DNA of 64,000 bases from Ascidiaceihabitans sp023955215. GTDB lineage: Bacteria > Pseudomonadota > Alphaproteobacteria > Rhodobacterales > Rhodobacteraceae. The stretch is taken from NCBI GenBank assembly GCA_943788345.1, contig CALSPX010000013.1, positions 1 to 64,000 of the forward strand. The letters run 5' to 3'. The notes below the pieces were generated by a model that saw only the letters and a list, made by a program, of their open reading frames with translations, was not told the DNA's origin and ran no database searches. Shown here piece after piece: positions 15,656 through 23,460 of the stretch (positions are counted from its first letter, which is position 1; every line of letters begins with the position of its first letter). The translations under genes and the position numbers were made by a program.

Positions 15656-16920
15656 TCCCTCTTATCCTTTACGCTGGCATTTTTGTTGCAGCATTTTTCA
15701 TCGTTCGCATGGTCACTGAAGGCCGTGGAACCAAAGACTATACATCTTTAAAGACAGTCACCTTCGGGGATGAAAGTGCTGTGCGTCCGAACCGCGCCGC
15801 GTCAATCATTTCGGTTTTGTCTGTGTTCTTCATGTGGGCGACCTTTACGGGGTCTGCATTGATCCCAAGCTTTTTGCACATGCCTGGCCCGTTTGAAGGT
15901 ACCACAACCTTTAACTACACCGTCGAAAATGCAGCTGGCGAACAAGACGATGCGACTGTTACCGTCTTGGTGCGCCCGCAAGGCGAAGACGCGGTTAAGC
16001 CGGAGGTAGAGGCCGGTGACGGCTTTGCGAAGAATGACACTGCGATTGTGAACAAGTGGGGCACAAAGGTCATTGTCGTTCAGGGCAATGATGAAGCTAA
16101 GAAAGCCGACGGTGCCAAGGTTGTTGCGATCAACGGTACACCTGTTGAAGCGCGATCAACTGTCGTTGTTGAGGGTGGATCTGTAACAATCACGGACAAA
16201 GGCACACCGAATTTCAAGGCGGAAACCGGTTTGCAAATGGCACCATTGTATTTGCCATCTCCTGAAAAGGTTTGGGCCCGTACACTTGAGATCGCCAGCG
16301 AAGGGTATCGCAACTTCTCCCTTTGGGAGCACTTGGGATTTTCCTTGTTCCGCGTTGTGGTTGGTTTCGTATTGGGTGCGATCGTTGGCATTCCGCTGGG
16401 CTATGCGATGGGTCTGAGCAATTGGTTCCGTGGTTGGTTTGATCCAATCGTTGAATTCATGCGCCCTGTACCGCCGCTTGCCTTGATCCCATTGGTGATC
16501 ATTTGGGCGGGCATCGGTGAAACGGGTAAGATCATCTTGCTGTTTCTTGCGGCCTTGTGGATTATGGCCATTGCGGCCCGTTCGGGTGTGTCTGGTGTTA
16601 ACATCGCTAAGGTGCACGCGGCCTATTCTTTGGGTGCCAGCAAGCCACAGATCATGCGTCACGTCATCATCCCTAATTCACTGCCCGAGATATTTACCGG
16701 TGCACGTGTTGCGATGGGTGTGTGCTGGGGGACCGTTGTTGCGGCTGAATTGGTTGCGGCATCTCAGGGTGCTGGCATGATGATTATGGTTGCGTCCAAA
16801 TTCCAACAAACCGACATCGTTTTAATGGGTATTATCTTGATCGGTGTGATTGGTTTTGGAATTGATATGCTGATGCGTTGGGCTGAGAAAATCTTGGTCC
16901 CATGGAAGGGCAAAAGCTAA
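15652..16920 (+). CDS. tauC: Taurine ABC transporter permease TauC with a large periplasmic insert
   Basis: A 422-residue permease; E. coli TauC is about 275. The C-terminal part (residues 200-420) is the normal BPD_transp_1 domain with the EAA loop (AAYSLGASKPQIMRHVIIPN). The N-terminus has an extra helix (residues 2-20), the usual first helix (51-71), then about 115 additional residues (80-195) before LYLPSPEKVWARTLEIA, which aligns with the E. coli LPPPQQV segment. The insert has beta-rich, Ig-like sequence (FNYTVENAAGE) and a PDZ-like piece (VVAINGTPVEARSTV). It would lie in the periplasm near the TauA docking face. Confidence 0.9.
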   Translation: MIPLILYAGIFVAAFFIVRMVTEGRGTKDYTSLKTVTFGDESAVRPNRAASIISVLSVFFMWATFTGSALIPSFLHMPGPFEGTTTFNYTVENAAGEQDDATVTVLVRPQGEDAVKPEVEAGDGFAKNDTAIVNKWGTKVIVVQGNDEAKKADGAKVVAINGTPVEARSTVVVEGGSVTITDKGTPNFKAETGLQMAPLYLPSPEKVWARTLEIASEGYRNFSLWEHLGFSLFRVVVGFVLGAIVGIPLGYAMGLSNWFRGWFDPIVEFMRPVPPLALIPLVIIWAGIGETGKIILLFLAALWIMAIAARSGVSGVNIAKVHAAYSLGASKPQIMRHVIIPNSLPEIFTGARVAMGVCWGTVVAAELVAASQGAGMMIMVASKFQQTDIVLMGIILIGVIGFGIDMLMRWAEKILVPWKGKS

Positions 16921-16945
16921 TTAACTAACCTTTGACTGACATTAG

Positions 16946-16975
16946 AAACCGCGCCCTTCGAGGCGCGGTTTTTTT
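16946..16975 (+). terminator. Terminator of the tauABC operon
   Basis: AAACCGCGCC and GGCGCGGTTT pair across a short loop and are followed by seven T residues, 26 bp after the tauC stop codon. Confidence 0.9.
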
Positions 16976-16978
16976 ATG

Positions 16979-17094
16979 CGAGGCGCTGCCTCGCGCTCCG
17001 GGATATTTAGCAAACAGAAGAAACACAGCACGGATTGCTTCTTTTGTTTCTAAATATCCCGGGGGAGCGCGCAGCGCGGGGGCAGCGCCCCTTA
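16979..17094. repeat. Large imperfect inverted repeat between tauC and the EamA gene
   Basis: GCGCTCCGGGATATTTAGC (from about 16993) is repeated inverted as CTAAATATCCCGGGGGAGCGC (about 17050-17070), and the flanks also match: AGGCGCTGCC on the left against GGGGGCAGCGCC on the right, and AACAGAAGAA against TTCTTTTGTTT inside. The arms hold a CCCGGGATATTTAG motif similar to the tails at 2511 and 26904. No transposase is present. It may be a small mobile or REP-like element, or act as a transcription barrier for converging genes. Confidence 0.65.
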
Positions 17095-17940
17095 GCTTTT
17101 CCCAATCCGTAAAAGCGCGACACCTAATAATGTGAACATGGTAGAAATTACCTTGATGACGTTTAGCCGCTCTTTAAGGAACACAACGCCGATCAAAAGT
17201 GCGAAAACGATACTGACTTCACGCAGTGCTGTGACCAAGGCGATGGGCGCTTGGGTGAAGGCCCACGTAACAAGCGCATATGCTAGGAACGATGCGCTGC
17301 CGCCAATAAAGAATGCGGTGCGCCCTTTGGTGGCGATGTCTCGCAATGTGTTTGGGCCTGTTGCATAAAGGTACACTGCCATCAGGCTACAATTCCCGAT
17401 TGTCAGGTAGCTGTAATAGCTGAGAGAGTTGCCTGCGAGCCGCGCGCCCAGTCCGTCGACGACAGAGTAGGCTGCGATGAAGCAGCCAGTTCCAAGTGCC
17501 AGCATTGCGGCCTTGGTATTTTGAACGCCGTCGGCGCGCCGTACCAATCCTAGGCTGACAATTCCAAGTCCGATGAACAGTACTGCGGTCAGTTGCAGCG
17601 ATGTGAGTGCGACACCGAGTACGAAGACTGAGAATAGCGTGACGAGCAAAGGCGCAGAGCCCCGCGCGATGGGGTAGACTTGGGTGAGATCCCCGATCTT
17701 ATAGGATTGCAGCAGGAACAGCTGATATCCCATGTGCAGGACGATGCCTGCGATGATGTAGGGCCAGCTTTCAGCGTGTGGGAGTGGTACGAATACCATC
17801 GCGATCAATGCAATAGGCAGATGCCCCAACACCATCGCCCCCATGCTTACCCGTTTGTCGCCCCCCCCTTTGATCAGTGCATTCCATGAGGCGTGCAAAA
17901 GCGCGGCACCTATGACGGTAAGGAAGACAAAGGTGCTCAT
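17092..17940 (-). CDS. EamA/DMT-family membrane transporter
   Basis: A 282-residue inner-membrane protein with about ten hydrophobic helices in two EamA repeats (first LLHASWNALIKGG, second FLAYALVTWAFTQAPIAL). The family exports or imports metabolites such as amino acids, purines or sugars; no substrate can be assigned here. It starts with MSTFVFLTVIGAALLHASWN. It converges on tauC and its stop codon touches the inverted-repeat element. Proximity to the taurine genes is probably coincidental because the strands oppose. Confidence 0.85.
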   Translation of the reverse strand: MSTFVFLTVIGAALLHASWNALIKGGGDKRVSMGAMVLGHLPIALIAMVFVPLPHAESWPYIIAGIVLHMGYQLFLLQSYKIGDLTQVYPIARGSAPLLVTLFSVFVLGVALTSLQLTAVLFIGLGIVSLGLVRRADGVQNTKAAMLALGTGCFIAAYSVVDGLGARLAGNSLSYYSYLTIGNCSLMAVYLYATGPNTLRDIATKGRTAFFIGGSASFLAYALVTWAFTQAPIALVTALREVSIVFALLIGVVFLKERLNVIKVISTMFTLLGVALLRIGKS

Positions 17941-18015
17941 GGTGATCCTGACGGGTTGTGTGCGCTGAGCCTACGCAAATGTAGCGCATAGGGAAAGTTG
18001 TTGGCTGCAGTCATG

Positions 18016-18045
18016 TCGCGCCGCTTAGCGCTAAGGGCGGCGCGA
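18016..18045. repeat. Strong stem-loop downstream of the NmrA-like gene
   Basis: TCGCGCCGC (18016-18024) and GCGGCGCGA (18037-18045) are perfect 9-bp inverted arms around the palindrome TTAGCGCTAA. It lies between the stop of the NmrA-like gene and the promoter region of the EamA gene, both on the minus strand. No T run follows, so it is not a classic terminator; it could stabilise the upstream mRNA end. Confidence 0.6.
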
Positions 18046-18056
18046 GGTCGATTGCC

Positions 18057-19031
18057 TTAAGTTTTGGCTGCGTCCTTCATAGCGTCTTCGCCTTTTTTCC
18101 AAAGGTTGCCTTGCCACAGTTCCTCTAGTCCCGTTTCCCCGCTAACCCCTTTGGTCGTAAGGTAGTCATAGTAGGACGTTGGTTTGGAACCTGTCAGGTT
18201 GTAAAAGTCTGGGCTGCAACGGGTGTAAAAGCCGTTGGTAAGGTACTCAAAGAACTCTGCGCGGGTCGCCCCAAAGTCGGTCTCAAAGTCGATCATGGAT
18301 TGTGCGCGGTACTCGATATCCTTGCCCATTGCGCGGCCAAGATCGCTGGCGATTTCTGCCATTGATTGCGGGGCGGGGCCTGTGATGTCGTAGAACTTGT
18401 TGGCGTGACGGTCTGGCCCCTCAGTCAGGACAACTGCGGCGGCTTGTGCAATGTCGCGCGTTGCCACGAAGGAGTTGCGCATGTCGCCAAGAGGATTTGA
18501 AAACCAACCCTCTGCATCGATGTTTTCACAATCCGTCTTCAGAAGGTGGTTCATGAAAAAGTTGTTGCGCAGCGCGGTCACGTTCAGTCCAGCGTCAATT
18601 AACGCCTTCTCGCCCCACCAATAATGCTGCAGCATCAAAGGAATACCTGCGCCTTCGCGCGAGGCGTGCTGATCGGCATTATAGCTGGCAGTGTTGGTGT
18701 CTGCCCCCATGCAGCTGACGCGCACCACGTGTTTGATCTGTGCGGCCCGTTTGCCCAGCTCTTTGCTGAAGGCAAGGTGTCCTTCCAGCATGGGGTCAAG
18801 GGATGCGGAGTAAACGGCGCTAACGCCGTCCAATGCGGCCTGCCATGTTGCCGGATCAGATAGGTCAAACTTAACCACTTCGTCCGCTCCAAGTTTCAAA
18901 AGCCCTGCGGTTTTGTCACCACTGAAGTAACAGGCGCGCACTGTGAAGGCGTCATTGGTGGCAAGACGCGCGACCAGCTCTTTGCCAATGCGGCCTGTGG
19001 CGGATGTGATGAGGACGGTTTGTTTTGACAT
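18057..19031 (-). CDS. NmrA/SDR-like NAD(P)-binding protein
   Basis: A 324-residue protein of the atypical short-chain dehydrogenase group. Its Rossmann glycine motif TSATGRIGKELVARLA sits at residues 8-22, and the body (VSAVYSASLDP, VRVSCMGADTNTA, LRNNFFMNHLL) follows the NmrA/HSCARG and NAD(P)H-binding oxidoreductase pattern. The typical SDR Tyr-Lys catalytic pair is not evident, so it may be a redox sensor or an ergot-biosynthesis-type reductase. ATG 19031 (MSKQTVLITSATG) is chosen over a longer frame because the Rossmann fold begins there. No operon partner is visible. Confidence 0.8.
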   Translation of the reverse strand: MSKQTVLITSATGRIGKELVARLATNDAFTVRACYFSGDKTAGLLKLGADEVVKFDLSDPATWQAALDGVSAVYSASLDPMLEGHLAFSKELGKRAAQIKHVVRVSCMGADTNTASYNADQHASREGAGIPLMLQHYWWGEKALIDAGLNVTALRNNFFMNHLLKTDCENIDAEGWFSNPLGDMRNSFVATRDIAQAAAVVLTEGPDRHANKFYDITGPAPQSMAEIASDLGRAMGKDIEYRAQSMIDFETDFGATRAEFFEYLTNGFYTRCSPDFYNLTGSKPTSYYDYLTTKGVSGETGLEELWQGNLWKKGEDAMKDAAKT

Positions 19032-19197
19032 GATGCGGGCTTTCGTTTGAGCGAATTTCCCTATGTGTGGTCGCAATTTAGGAGGCGATCAATCCCTCAT
19101 TGGTGGAGAGAGATTCATTAAACGTATGGATTAATTTAGCCGCATCTAAAAAGGGCTTGCTGAGAAACGTTTGGAAGTGTTTGCGCTTAAGAACGCT

Positions 19198-19273
19198 TGG
19201 TGGAGCATAGCGGGATCGAACCGCTGACCTCCTGCATGCCATGCAGGCGCTCTCCCAGCTGAGCTAATGCCCC
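19198..19273 (-). tRNA. tRNA-Ala (anticodon GGC)
   Basis: On the minus strand the 76 bases fold into a cloverleaf. The acceptor stem GGGGCAT pairs with ATGCTCC, the D-arm is GCTCAGCTGGGAGAGC, the anticodon stem CCTGC/GCAGG encloses ATGGCAT with anticodon GGC, and the T-arm contains GGTTCGATCCC. The CCA end is encoded (19198-19200). Confidence 0.97.
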
Positions 19274-19385
19274 ATTCAAGGGTAGGGAGGCCATGCAGAT
19301 CACATGACCAGTCTTGCGCCGTTAGTTAGGCGCTGCGCGGGGCGGGATCAAGTAAAAAATCCAGCCCCGCACATCGATTTTTAAA

Positions 19386-19706
19386 TCACTCGTTGTCTTC
19401 AGTTGAGACGTCAGCGATTTCGTCTAGTGAAACCGTATCTTCCTCGTCATCTTCGAGGACGTCATCACCCAAATCCACATCAATATCGTCATCATCTTCC
19501 AGAACGACATCCTCATCAGTCTCGGCTTCTTTAGCCTTGGCTGTGACGGCATCTTCGGCGTCTGCTGCGATCATACGTGTTTTTGAGCTGTCAATTTCAA
19601 CAACTTCGCCCGTGTATGGGCTAACGATTGGGTTCTTATTTAGGTCATAAAAGCGCTTGCCAGATGTTGGGCAAAGGCGCTTCGTGCCCCATTCTTCTTT
19701 GGGCAT
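19386..19706 (-). CDS. FYDLN-acid family protein (TIGR02300)
   Basis: A 106-residue protein with a short conserved N-terminal block, MPKEEWGTKRLCPTSGKRFY followed by DLNKNPIVSPYTGE, and a very acidic tail (residues 60-106, runs of Asp and Glu). This matches the alphaproteobacterial TIGR02300 family, whose function is unknown; the CP..G.rFYDLN block may be a small zinc-ribbon-like remnant. The start is taken at MPKEEWG, where family similarity begins, though the frame extends 18 codons upstream. It lies downstream of tRNA-Ala on the same strand reading toward it. Confidence 0.88.
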   Translation of the reverse strand: MPKEEWGTKRLCPTSGKRFYDLNKNPIVSPYTGEVVEIDSSKTRMIAADAEDAVTAKAKEAETDEDVVLEDDDDIDVDLGDDVLEDDEEDTVSLDEIADVSTEDNE

Positions 19707-19807
19707 GAAAATCCCCTTTGAATCAGTGTGTGCGTGTCGACGATTCCGCGCAAGTGCCATATGGTTGCGGCACTGTCAAAGGCTAATGCCAATAAAGGAC
19801 CAAACGA

Positions 19808-20500
19808 TTGGTGGATCACGTTCTTCAGGGCACACCCGAAGTGCCTATTTTGTTGCGCCGATCGGGGCGCGCACGCCGTATTTCATTGCGTATTTCGCAA
19901 TTGGACGGCCGTGTGACGTTGACCCTGCCCAATGGGGTGCCTGAGTCCGAGGCGTTGTCTTTTGCCCGCCAAAAAGAATCATGGATCCGCAGCCACCTTG
20001 AGCGGCGCGAAGACGATGTGCCGGTTGCTTTGGGGAGCGAAATTCCTGTGCAAGGCGTCACCCACCGTGTTGTGCAAGGGCAGGGCCGCCGCGTCGTGAT
20101 GGAAGACGGTATGATTATGGTGCCAGGTCCGGTGGAGCGCATTGGTGCGCGCCTTAAGGGCCATTTCAAACAGATGGCGCGCGTGCGCCTTGTTGGTGCC
20201 TCTGACGAATATGCAACCCGTTTGGGCAAGTCCTATGACCGCATCAGCATTCGTGACACCCGCTCGCGGTGGGGATCGTGTTCTAGCAATGGCACTTTGA
20301 TGTATTCGTGGCGTCTGATTATGGCCCCTGATGCGGTGTTGGATTATGTCGCCGCCCATGAGGTTGCCCATTTGGCTGAGATGAACCACTCCCCGGCCTA
20401 TTGGGCCGGGGTTGAGCGCATCTTTGGTGATTACAGGCCCGCGCGCCGTTGGCTCAAAAACGAGGGCAACATGTTGCACCGTTTCAAATTTGGTGATTGA
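19808..20500 (+). CDS. YgjP-like zinc metallopeptidase (M48/SprT-like, DUF45)
   Basis: A 230-residue protein of the YgjP/DUF45 family. The HEVAHLAEMNHSPAYW motif (residues 193-208) provides the HExxH zinc site with a downstream histidine, and RDTRSRWGSCSSNGTLMYSW just before it is the family signature. Substrates are not established for the family. No ATG is available near the 5' end: TTG 19808 (AGGA eight bases upstream) or GTG 19811 must serve. It is divergent from the FYDLN gene and is followed 31 bp later by the GntR regulator. Confidence 0.88.
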   Translation: MVDHVLQGTPEVPILLRRSGRARRISLRISQLDGRVTLTLPNGVPESEALSFARQKESWIRSHLERREDDVPVALGSEIPVQGVTHRVVQGQGRRVVMEDGMIMVPGPVERIGARLKGHFKQMARVRLVGASDEYATRLGKSYDRISIRDTRSRWGSCSSNGTLMYSWRLIMAPDAVLDYVAAHEVAHLAEMNHSPAYWAGVERIFGDYRPARRWLKNEGNMLHRFKFGD

Positions 20501-20513
20501 CCCCTGATCGATA

Positions 20514-20523
20514 TGTGATCACA
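20514..20523. promoter_or_regulatory. Palindrome TGTGATCACA before the GntR gene
   Basis: This perfect 10-bp palindrome ends eight bases upstream of the GntR-family start codon. FadR/FCD-type regulators usually bind short palindromes with TNGT...ACNA halves, and a site here would cover the ribosome-binding region, so autoregulation is possible. There is no independent second copy in the window that I noticed. Confidence 0.4.
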
Positions 20524-20531
20524 AAAAGCAT

Positions 20532-21206
20532 ATGGTAATGCCGATCAAACCTTCTGAGCCTGCTGTTGCAGTGCTGCCCTCTCAACCGGGGGCCGTGCAT
20601 GATCGGGTTTATCGTACATTGCGGTCGCGCATTATGTTTGGAGAGATCTTGCCCGGCGTGTCGATGACCTTGCGCGGCCTTGGCGAGGAATTTGGCGTTT
20701 CGATGACCCCCGCCCGCGAGGCGGTGCGCCGATTGGTGGCTGAGGGTGCTTTGACGATGTCATCGTCAGGCCGCATTACGACCCCTGAATTGACGAACGA
20801 GCGGATTGAAGAGCTGGCCGCACTGCGGGCCTTGATCGAGGTTGAATTGGCAAGCCGTGCATTGCCCCGTGCCCATATGGCACTGATCGAACGTTTGCAG
20901 GCCATCAACGGCACGGTGGCCGAGGCCGTGGCCCACCGCGATGCGGTGAGTTACATCCGCACCAATCTAGAATTTCACCGCACGCTATATTTGCGTGCGC
21001 AGGCCCCTGCGATGCTGGCCATGACCGAAACGGTTTGGTTGCAGATGGGGCCAACTATGCGGGCGCTTTATGGGCGACTGCGTCGCACCGAGCCGCCGCA
21101 GTATCATCGCCTGATAATCGCCGCGTTGCGTGCAGGGGATGAACCGGGGCTACGCCTTGCTGTGCGGTCTGATGTAACAATGGGCCTGCGGATGCTGGCG
21201 ACCTAA
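20532..21206 (+). CDS. GntR-family regulator with FCD domain
   Basis: A 224-residue FadR-type regulator. Residues 20-85 form the winged helix (HDRVYRTLRSRIMFGEILPG, MTPAREAVRRLVAEGAL) and residues 90-215 an FCD ligand domain with metal-binding-type histidines (NLEFHRTLYLRA; PPQYHRLIIAALRAGD). FCD regulators sense organic acids or sugars acids; the ligand is unknown here. Start is ATG 20532 or ATG 20538. The adjacent genes give no clear regulon. Confidence 0.88.
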   Translation: MVMPIKPSEPAVAVLPSQPGAVHDRVYRTLRSRIMFGEILPGVSMTLRGLGEEFGVSMTPAREAVRRLVAEGALTMSSSGRITTPELTNERIEELAALRALIEVELASRALPRAHMALIERLQAINGTVAEAVAHRDAVSYIRTNLEFHRTLYLRAQAPAMLAMTETVWLQMGPTMRALYGRLRRTEPPQYHRLIIAALRAGDEPGLRLAVRSDVTMGLRMLAT

Positions 21207-21231
21207 ACGATATTTGCAAAGGGAATTGGGT

Positions 21232-21777
21232 ATGAAATTTGTTTTAAGTATTGCGGCAGCTTTGATGGTGTCGGCTTGTCAGGCCGAAGCCCCACGGGAC
21301 ATCGAGGTGATTAAGGCCCCTGCTGGTATGTCGGAGGTGGAGTTTGCAAAAGCGACCTTGAATCGTTTGCAGACTGTGTCCTTTGCCAACAACCGTGAAT
21401 ACTGCGGCTATATTTTGCGCGCGCCTGACGGCACGTTGGCCGCGACACCTGCCAGCAAGGGTAAGGTTAGCAGCTGCCGCGGTACGGAGGCACCTGAGGA
21501 GTATTTGGTTGTTGCCTCTTATCATACGCACGGCGCTTTTGAGTATGACACACCAGCGGAGTTCCCTTCGGTTGGTGATGTTGAGGCGGATGAGGCCGAA
21601 GGCGTTGACGGCTATATCTCAACCCCCGGCGGGCGGTTTTGGTATGTGGATGGGGCGGAGCTGGAGGTCAGCCAGATTTGTGGCGTAGGCTGCATGGCCC
21701 AAGATCCGAATTTTGAGGCCGGGTTAGATGGGCGCATTGAGGTTAGCTATTCCTTGGAAGAATTGCGCGGTTTGTAA
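21232..21777 (+). CDS. DUF4329-like lipoprotein
   Basis: A 181-residue exported protein. Residues 1-16 (MKFVLSIAAALMVSAC) are a lipoprotein signal with the lipobox cysteine at residue 16. The body carries VVASYHTHGAFEYD, FPSVGDVEADE and ISTPGGRFWYVDG, the pattern of DUF4329, a domain with resemblance to JAB-type peptidases (HTHG followed by an acidic D). Activity is unproven; a peptidoglycan- or isopeptide-cleaving role is only a guess. ATG 21232 is chosen for its GGGAATTGGG leader. It follows the GntR gene by 25 bp and may be co-transcribed. Confidence 0.75.
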   Translation: MKFVLSIAAALMVSACQAEAPRDIEVIKAPAGMSEVEFAKATLNRLQTVSFANNREYCGYILRAPDGTLAATPASKGKVSSCRGTEAPEEYLVVASYHTHGAFEYDTPAEFPSVGDVEADEAEGVDGYISTPGGRFWYVDGAELEVSQICGVGCMAQDPNFEAGLDGRIEVSYSLEELRGL

Positions 21778-21934
21778 GCGCTGATCTCAAAGCCACTCTC
21801 TCTTTAGATACTTTTCGGCTATCTTGGGGTTGTTCCACTTGTGCGTTACGCTAGAAATGTGGCTAATAAAATCAATCGATGGTTGTATAATCAACGAAAT
21901 CGGATTGTCTTGTACCCGTACTGGAGCATGCAGA

Positions 21935-22387
21935 GTGGCATCTACTGAAGTATTAACCCGAGTTGCCCTTAAATCGGATTTACCATTTGTTTTGGAGATG
22001 ATCCACGGCCTTGCCGAACATCATGGCGATGGCAGCACCGTTACCTTATAGCAATTAGAGGTAGAGGCGCATGACTGGCATCACTTGCTGGTTGCGACCA
22101 TCGACGAAAAGGTCGTCGCCTACGCCTCACTCATGCCAGTTGGCCAGTTGCAATTTGGGGTGCGCGGCATGGATATGCATCATTTGTTCGTACTGAAAGA
22201 GCATCGCGGTGTCGGTGTTGGCCGTGCCTTGATCAATGCATCGCTTGAGTTGTCCAAGCAGTTGTCGTGCAAATACATGACAGTGGGCACCCATCCCGAC
22301 AACACTGCTGCAGGAGAAGTTTATCTGGCAGCGGGTTTTGAACGGTTGCCCAATGCGCCACGTTTTCGGATTGGCATTGATGGATAG
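21935..22387 (+). pseudogene. GNAT acetyltransferase interrupted by an amber codon
   Basis: One continuous frame encodes a GNAT N-acetyltransferase of about 150 residues except for a TAG at 22049-22051. Before it: LPFVLEMIHGLAEHHGD and STVTL; after it, in the same frame, QLEVEAHDWHHLLVATIDEK, then MHHLFVLKEHRGVGVGRALI, the acetyl-CoA-binding motif A. In relatives the interrupted position is normally Glu (TVTLEQLE), so a GAG-to-TAG change explains it. The start is GTG 21935 with GGAG eight bases upstream. Without readthrough, the catalytic motif is not translated in frame from this start, so the gene is probably dead. Confidence 0.85.
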
Positions 22388-22399
22388 GGGTAGGGTGGC

Positions 22400-23368
22400 T
22401 TAGGCAGCCAGCCCTTTTGAACCTAGATCAAGGAACTTTTGACGGCGATCTTTTATCAACGCTTTGGCGTCTTTACCGCTTAGTTCTTTAAGCATGCTTG
22501 AGATTTCAGCGCTCACTGCTTCGATCGTGGCGGACCAATCGCGATGCGCGCCGCCCAATGGTTCTGGAATGATGCGATCTGTCACGCCCAATTGCTTGAG
22601 GTCCTGAGCCGTGAGGCGCAGCGCTTCTGCAGCTTCGCGCATTTTCTCGGCGTCTTTCCACAAAATCGAGGCACAGCCTTCTGGGCTGATGACAGAGTAG
22701 ATAGAGTGTTCAAGCATCGCAACGCGGTTGGCTGTTGCAAATGCGACCGCTCCGCCGGAACCGCCTTCACCGATGATCACGCTGATCAAAGGGACGCCGA
22801 TTTGCAGGCATTTTTCAGTTGCGCGGGCGATGGCTTCGGATTGGCCACGTTCTTCTGCGCCTTTGCCCGGATAGGCACCAGCCGTGTCGACCAATGTGAT
22901 GACAGGCAATTTGAAACGATCCGCAAGGTCCAACAGTCGCGCCGCTTTGCGGTACCCTTCAGGACGGGCCATGCCAAAATTGCGTTTGATCCGTGATTTG
23001 GTGTCGTTGCCTTTTTCGTGACCGATAACCATCACTGGTTGATCGTTGAAACGGGCAAGGCCGCCGATGACTGCGTGGTCATCTGCAAAGTTGCGATCAC
23101 CTGCAAGTGGCGTGAAATCTGTGAACATTGCTTTGACGTAGTCTTGACAATGTGGGCGCTCTGGGTGGCGCGCCACTTGGCATTTGCGCCATGGTGTCAG
23201 GCTTTTGTACAAGTCTTTCAACATAACAGCAGCTTTTGCATCCAAGGCCGCAGCCTCTGCGCTGATGTCCATATCCTGGTCTTCGCTTTCACGCGCCATT
23301 GCGCGTAATTCTTCAGCCTTACCCTCAAGTTCAGCCAAAGGTTTTTCGAATTCCATGTATTGTGTCAT
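22400..23368 (-). CDS. accA: Acetyl-CoA carboxylase carboxyltransferase subunit alpha
   Basis: A 322-residue AccA that, with AccD, transfers the carboxyl group from biotin carrier protein to acetyl-CoA, the first step of fatty-acid synthesis. Landmarks are the N-terminal FEKPLAELEGK helix, KSLTPWRKCQVARHPERPHC, IVDTAGAYPGKGAEERGQSEA-type segment (here ITLVDTAGAYPGKGAEERGQ) and GEGGSGGAVAFATANRVAML, the oxyanion-hole glycines. Length and both ends agree with the family. It converges on the broken GNAT gene and is not linked to accD here, as is usual. Confidence 0.96.
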   Translation of the reverse strand: MTQYMEFEKPLAELEGKAEELRAMARESEDQDMDISAEAAALDAKAAVMLKDLYKSLTPWRKCQVARHPERPHCQDYVKAMFTDFTPLAGDRNFADDHAVIGGLARFNDQPVMVIGHEKGNDTKSRIKRNFGMARPEGYRKAARLLDLADRFKLPVITLVDTAGAYPGKGAEERGQSEAIARATEKCLQIGVPLISVIIGEGGSGGAVAFATANRVAMLEHSIYSVISPEGCASILWKDAEKMREAAEALRLTAQDLKQLGVTDRIIPEPLGGAHRDWSATIEAVSAEISSMLKELSGKDAKALIKDRRQKFLDLGSKGLAA

Positions 23369-23460
23369 GCCTGCTCCGCAGTCTTAATTCTGTGATGTGT
23401 TACTTGATATATGGCGGGTACTTGGAATGTTTGCAACGCTACGTCAATAACATTGCGCGT

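Noticed and set aside
22049..22051. Amber suppression or recoding, because two genes (GNAT and YHS) carry in-frame TAG
   Set aside because: TAG is used as a normal stop by intact genes here (for example the methyltransferase at 795-797), and the YHS gene also has a frameshift, so decay is simpler.
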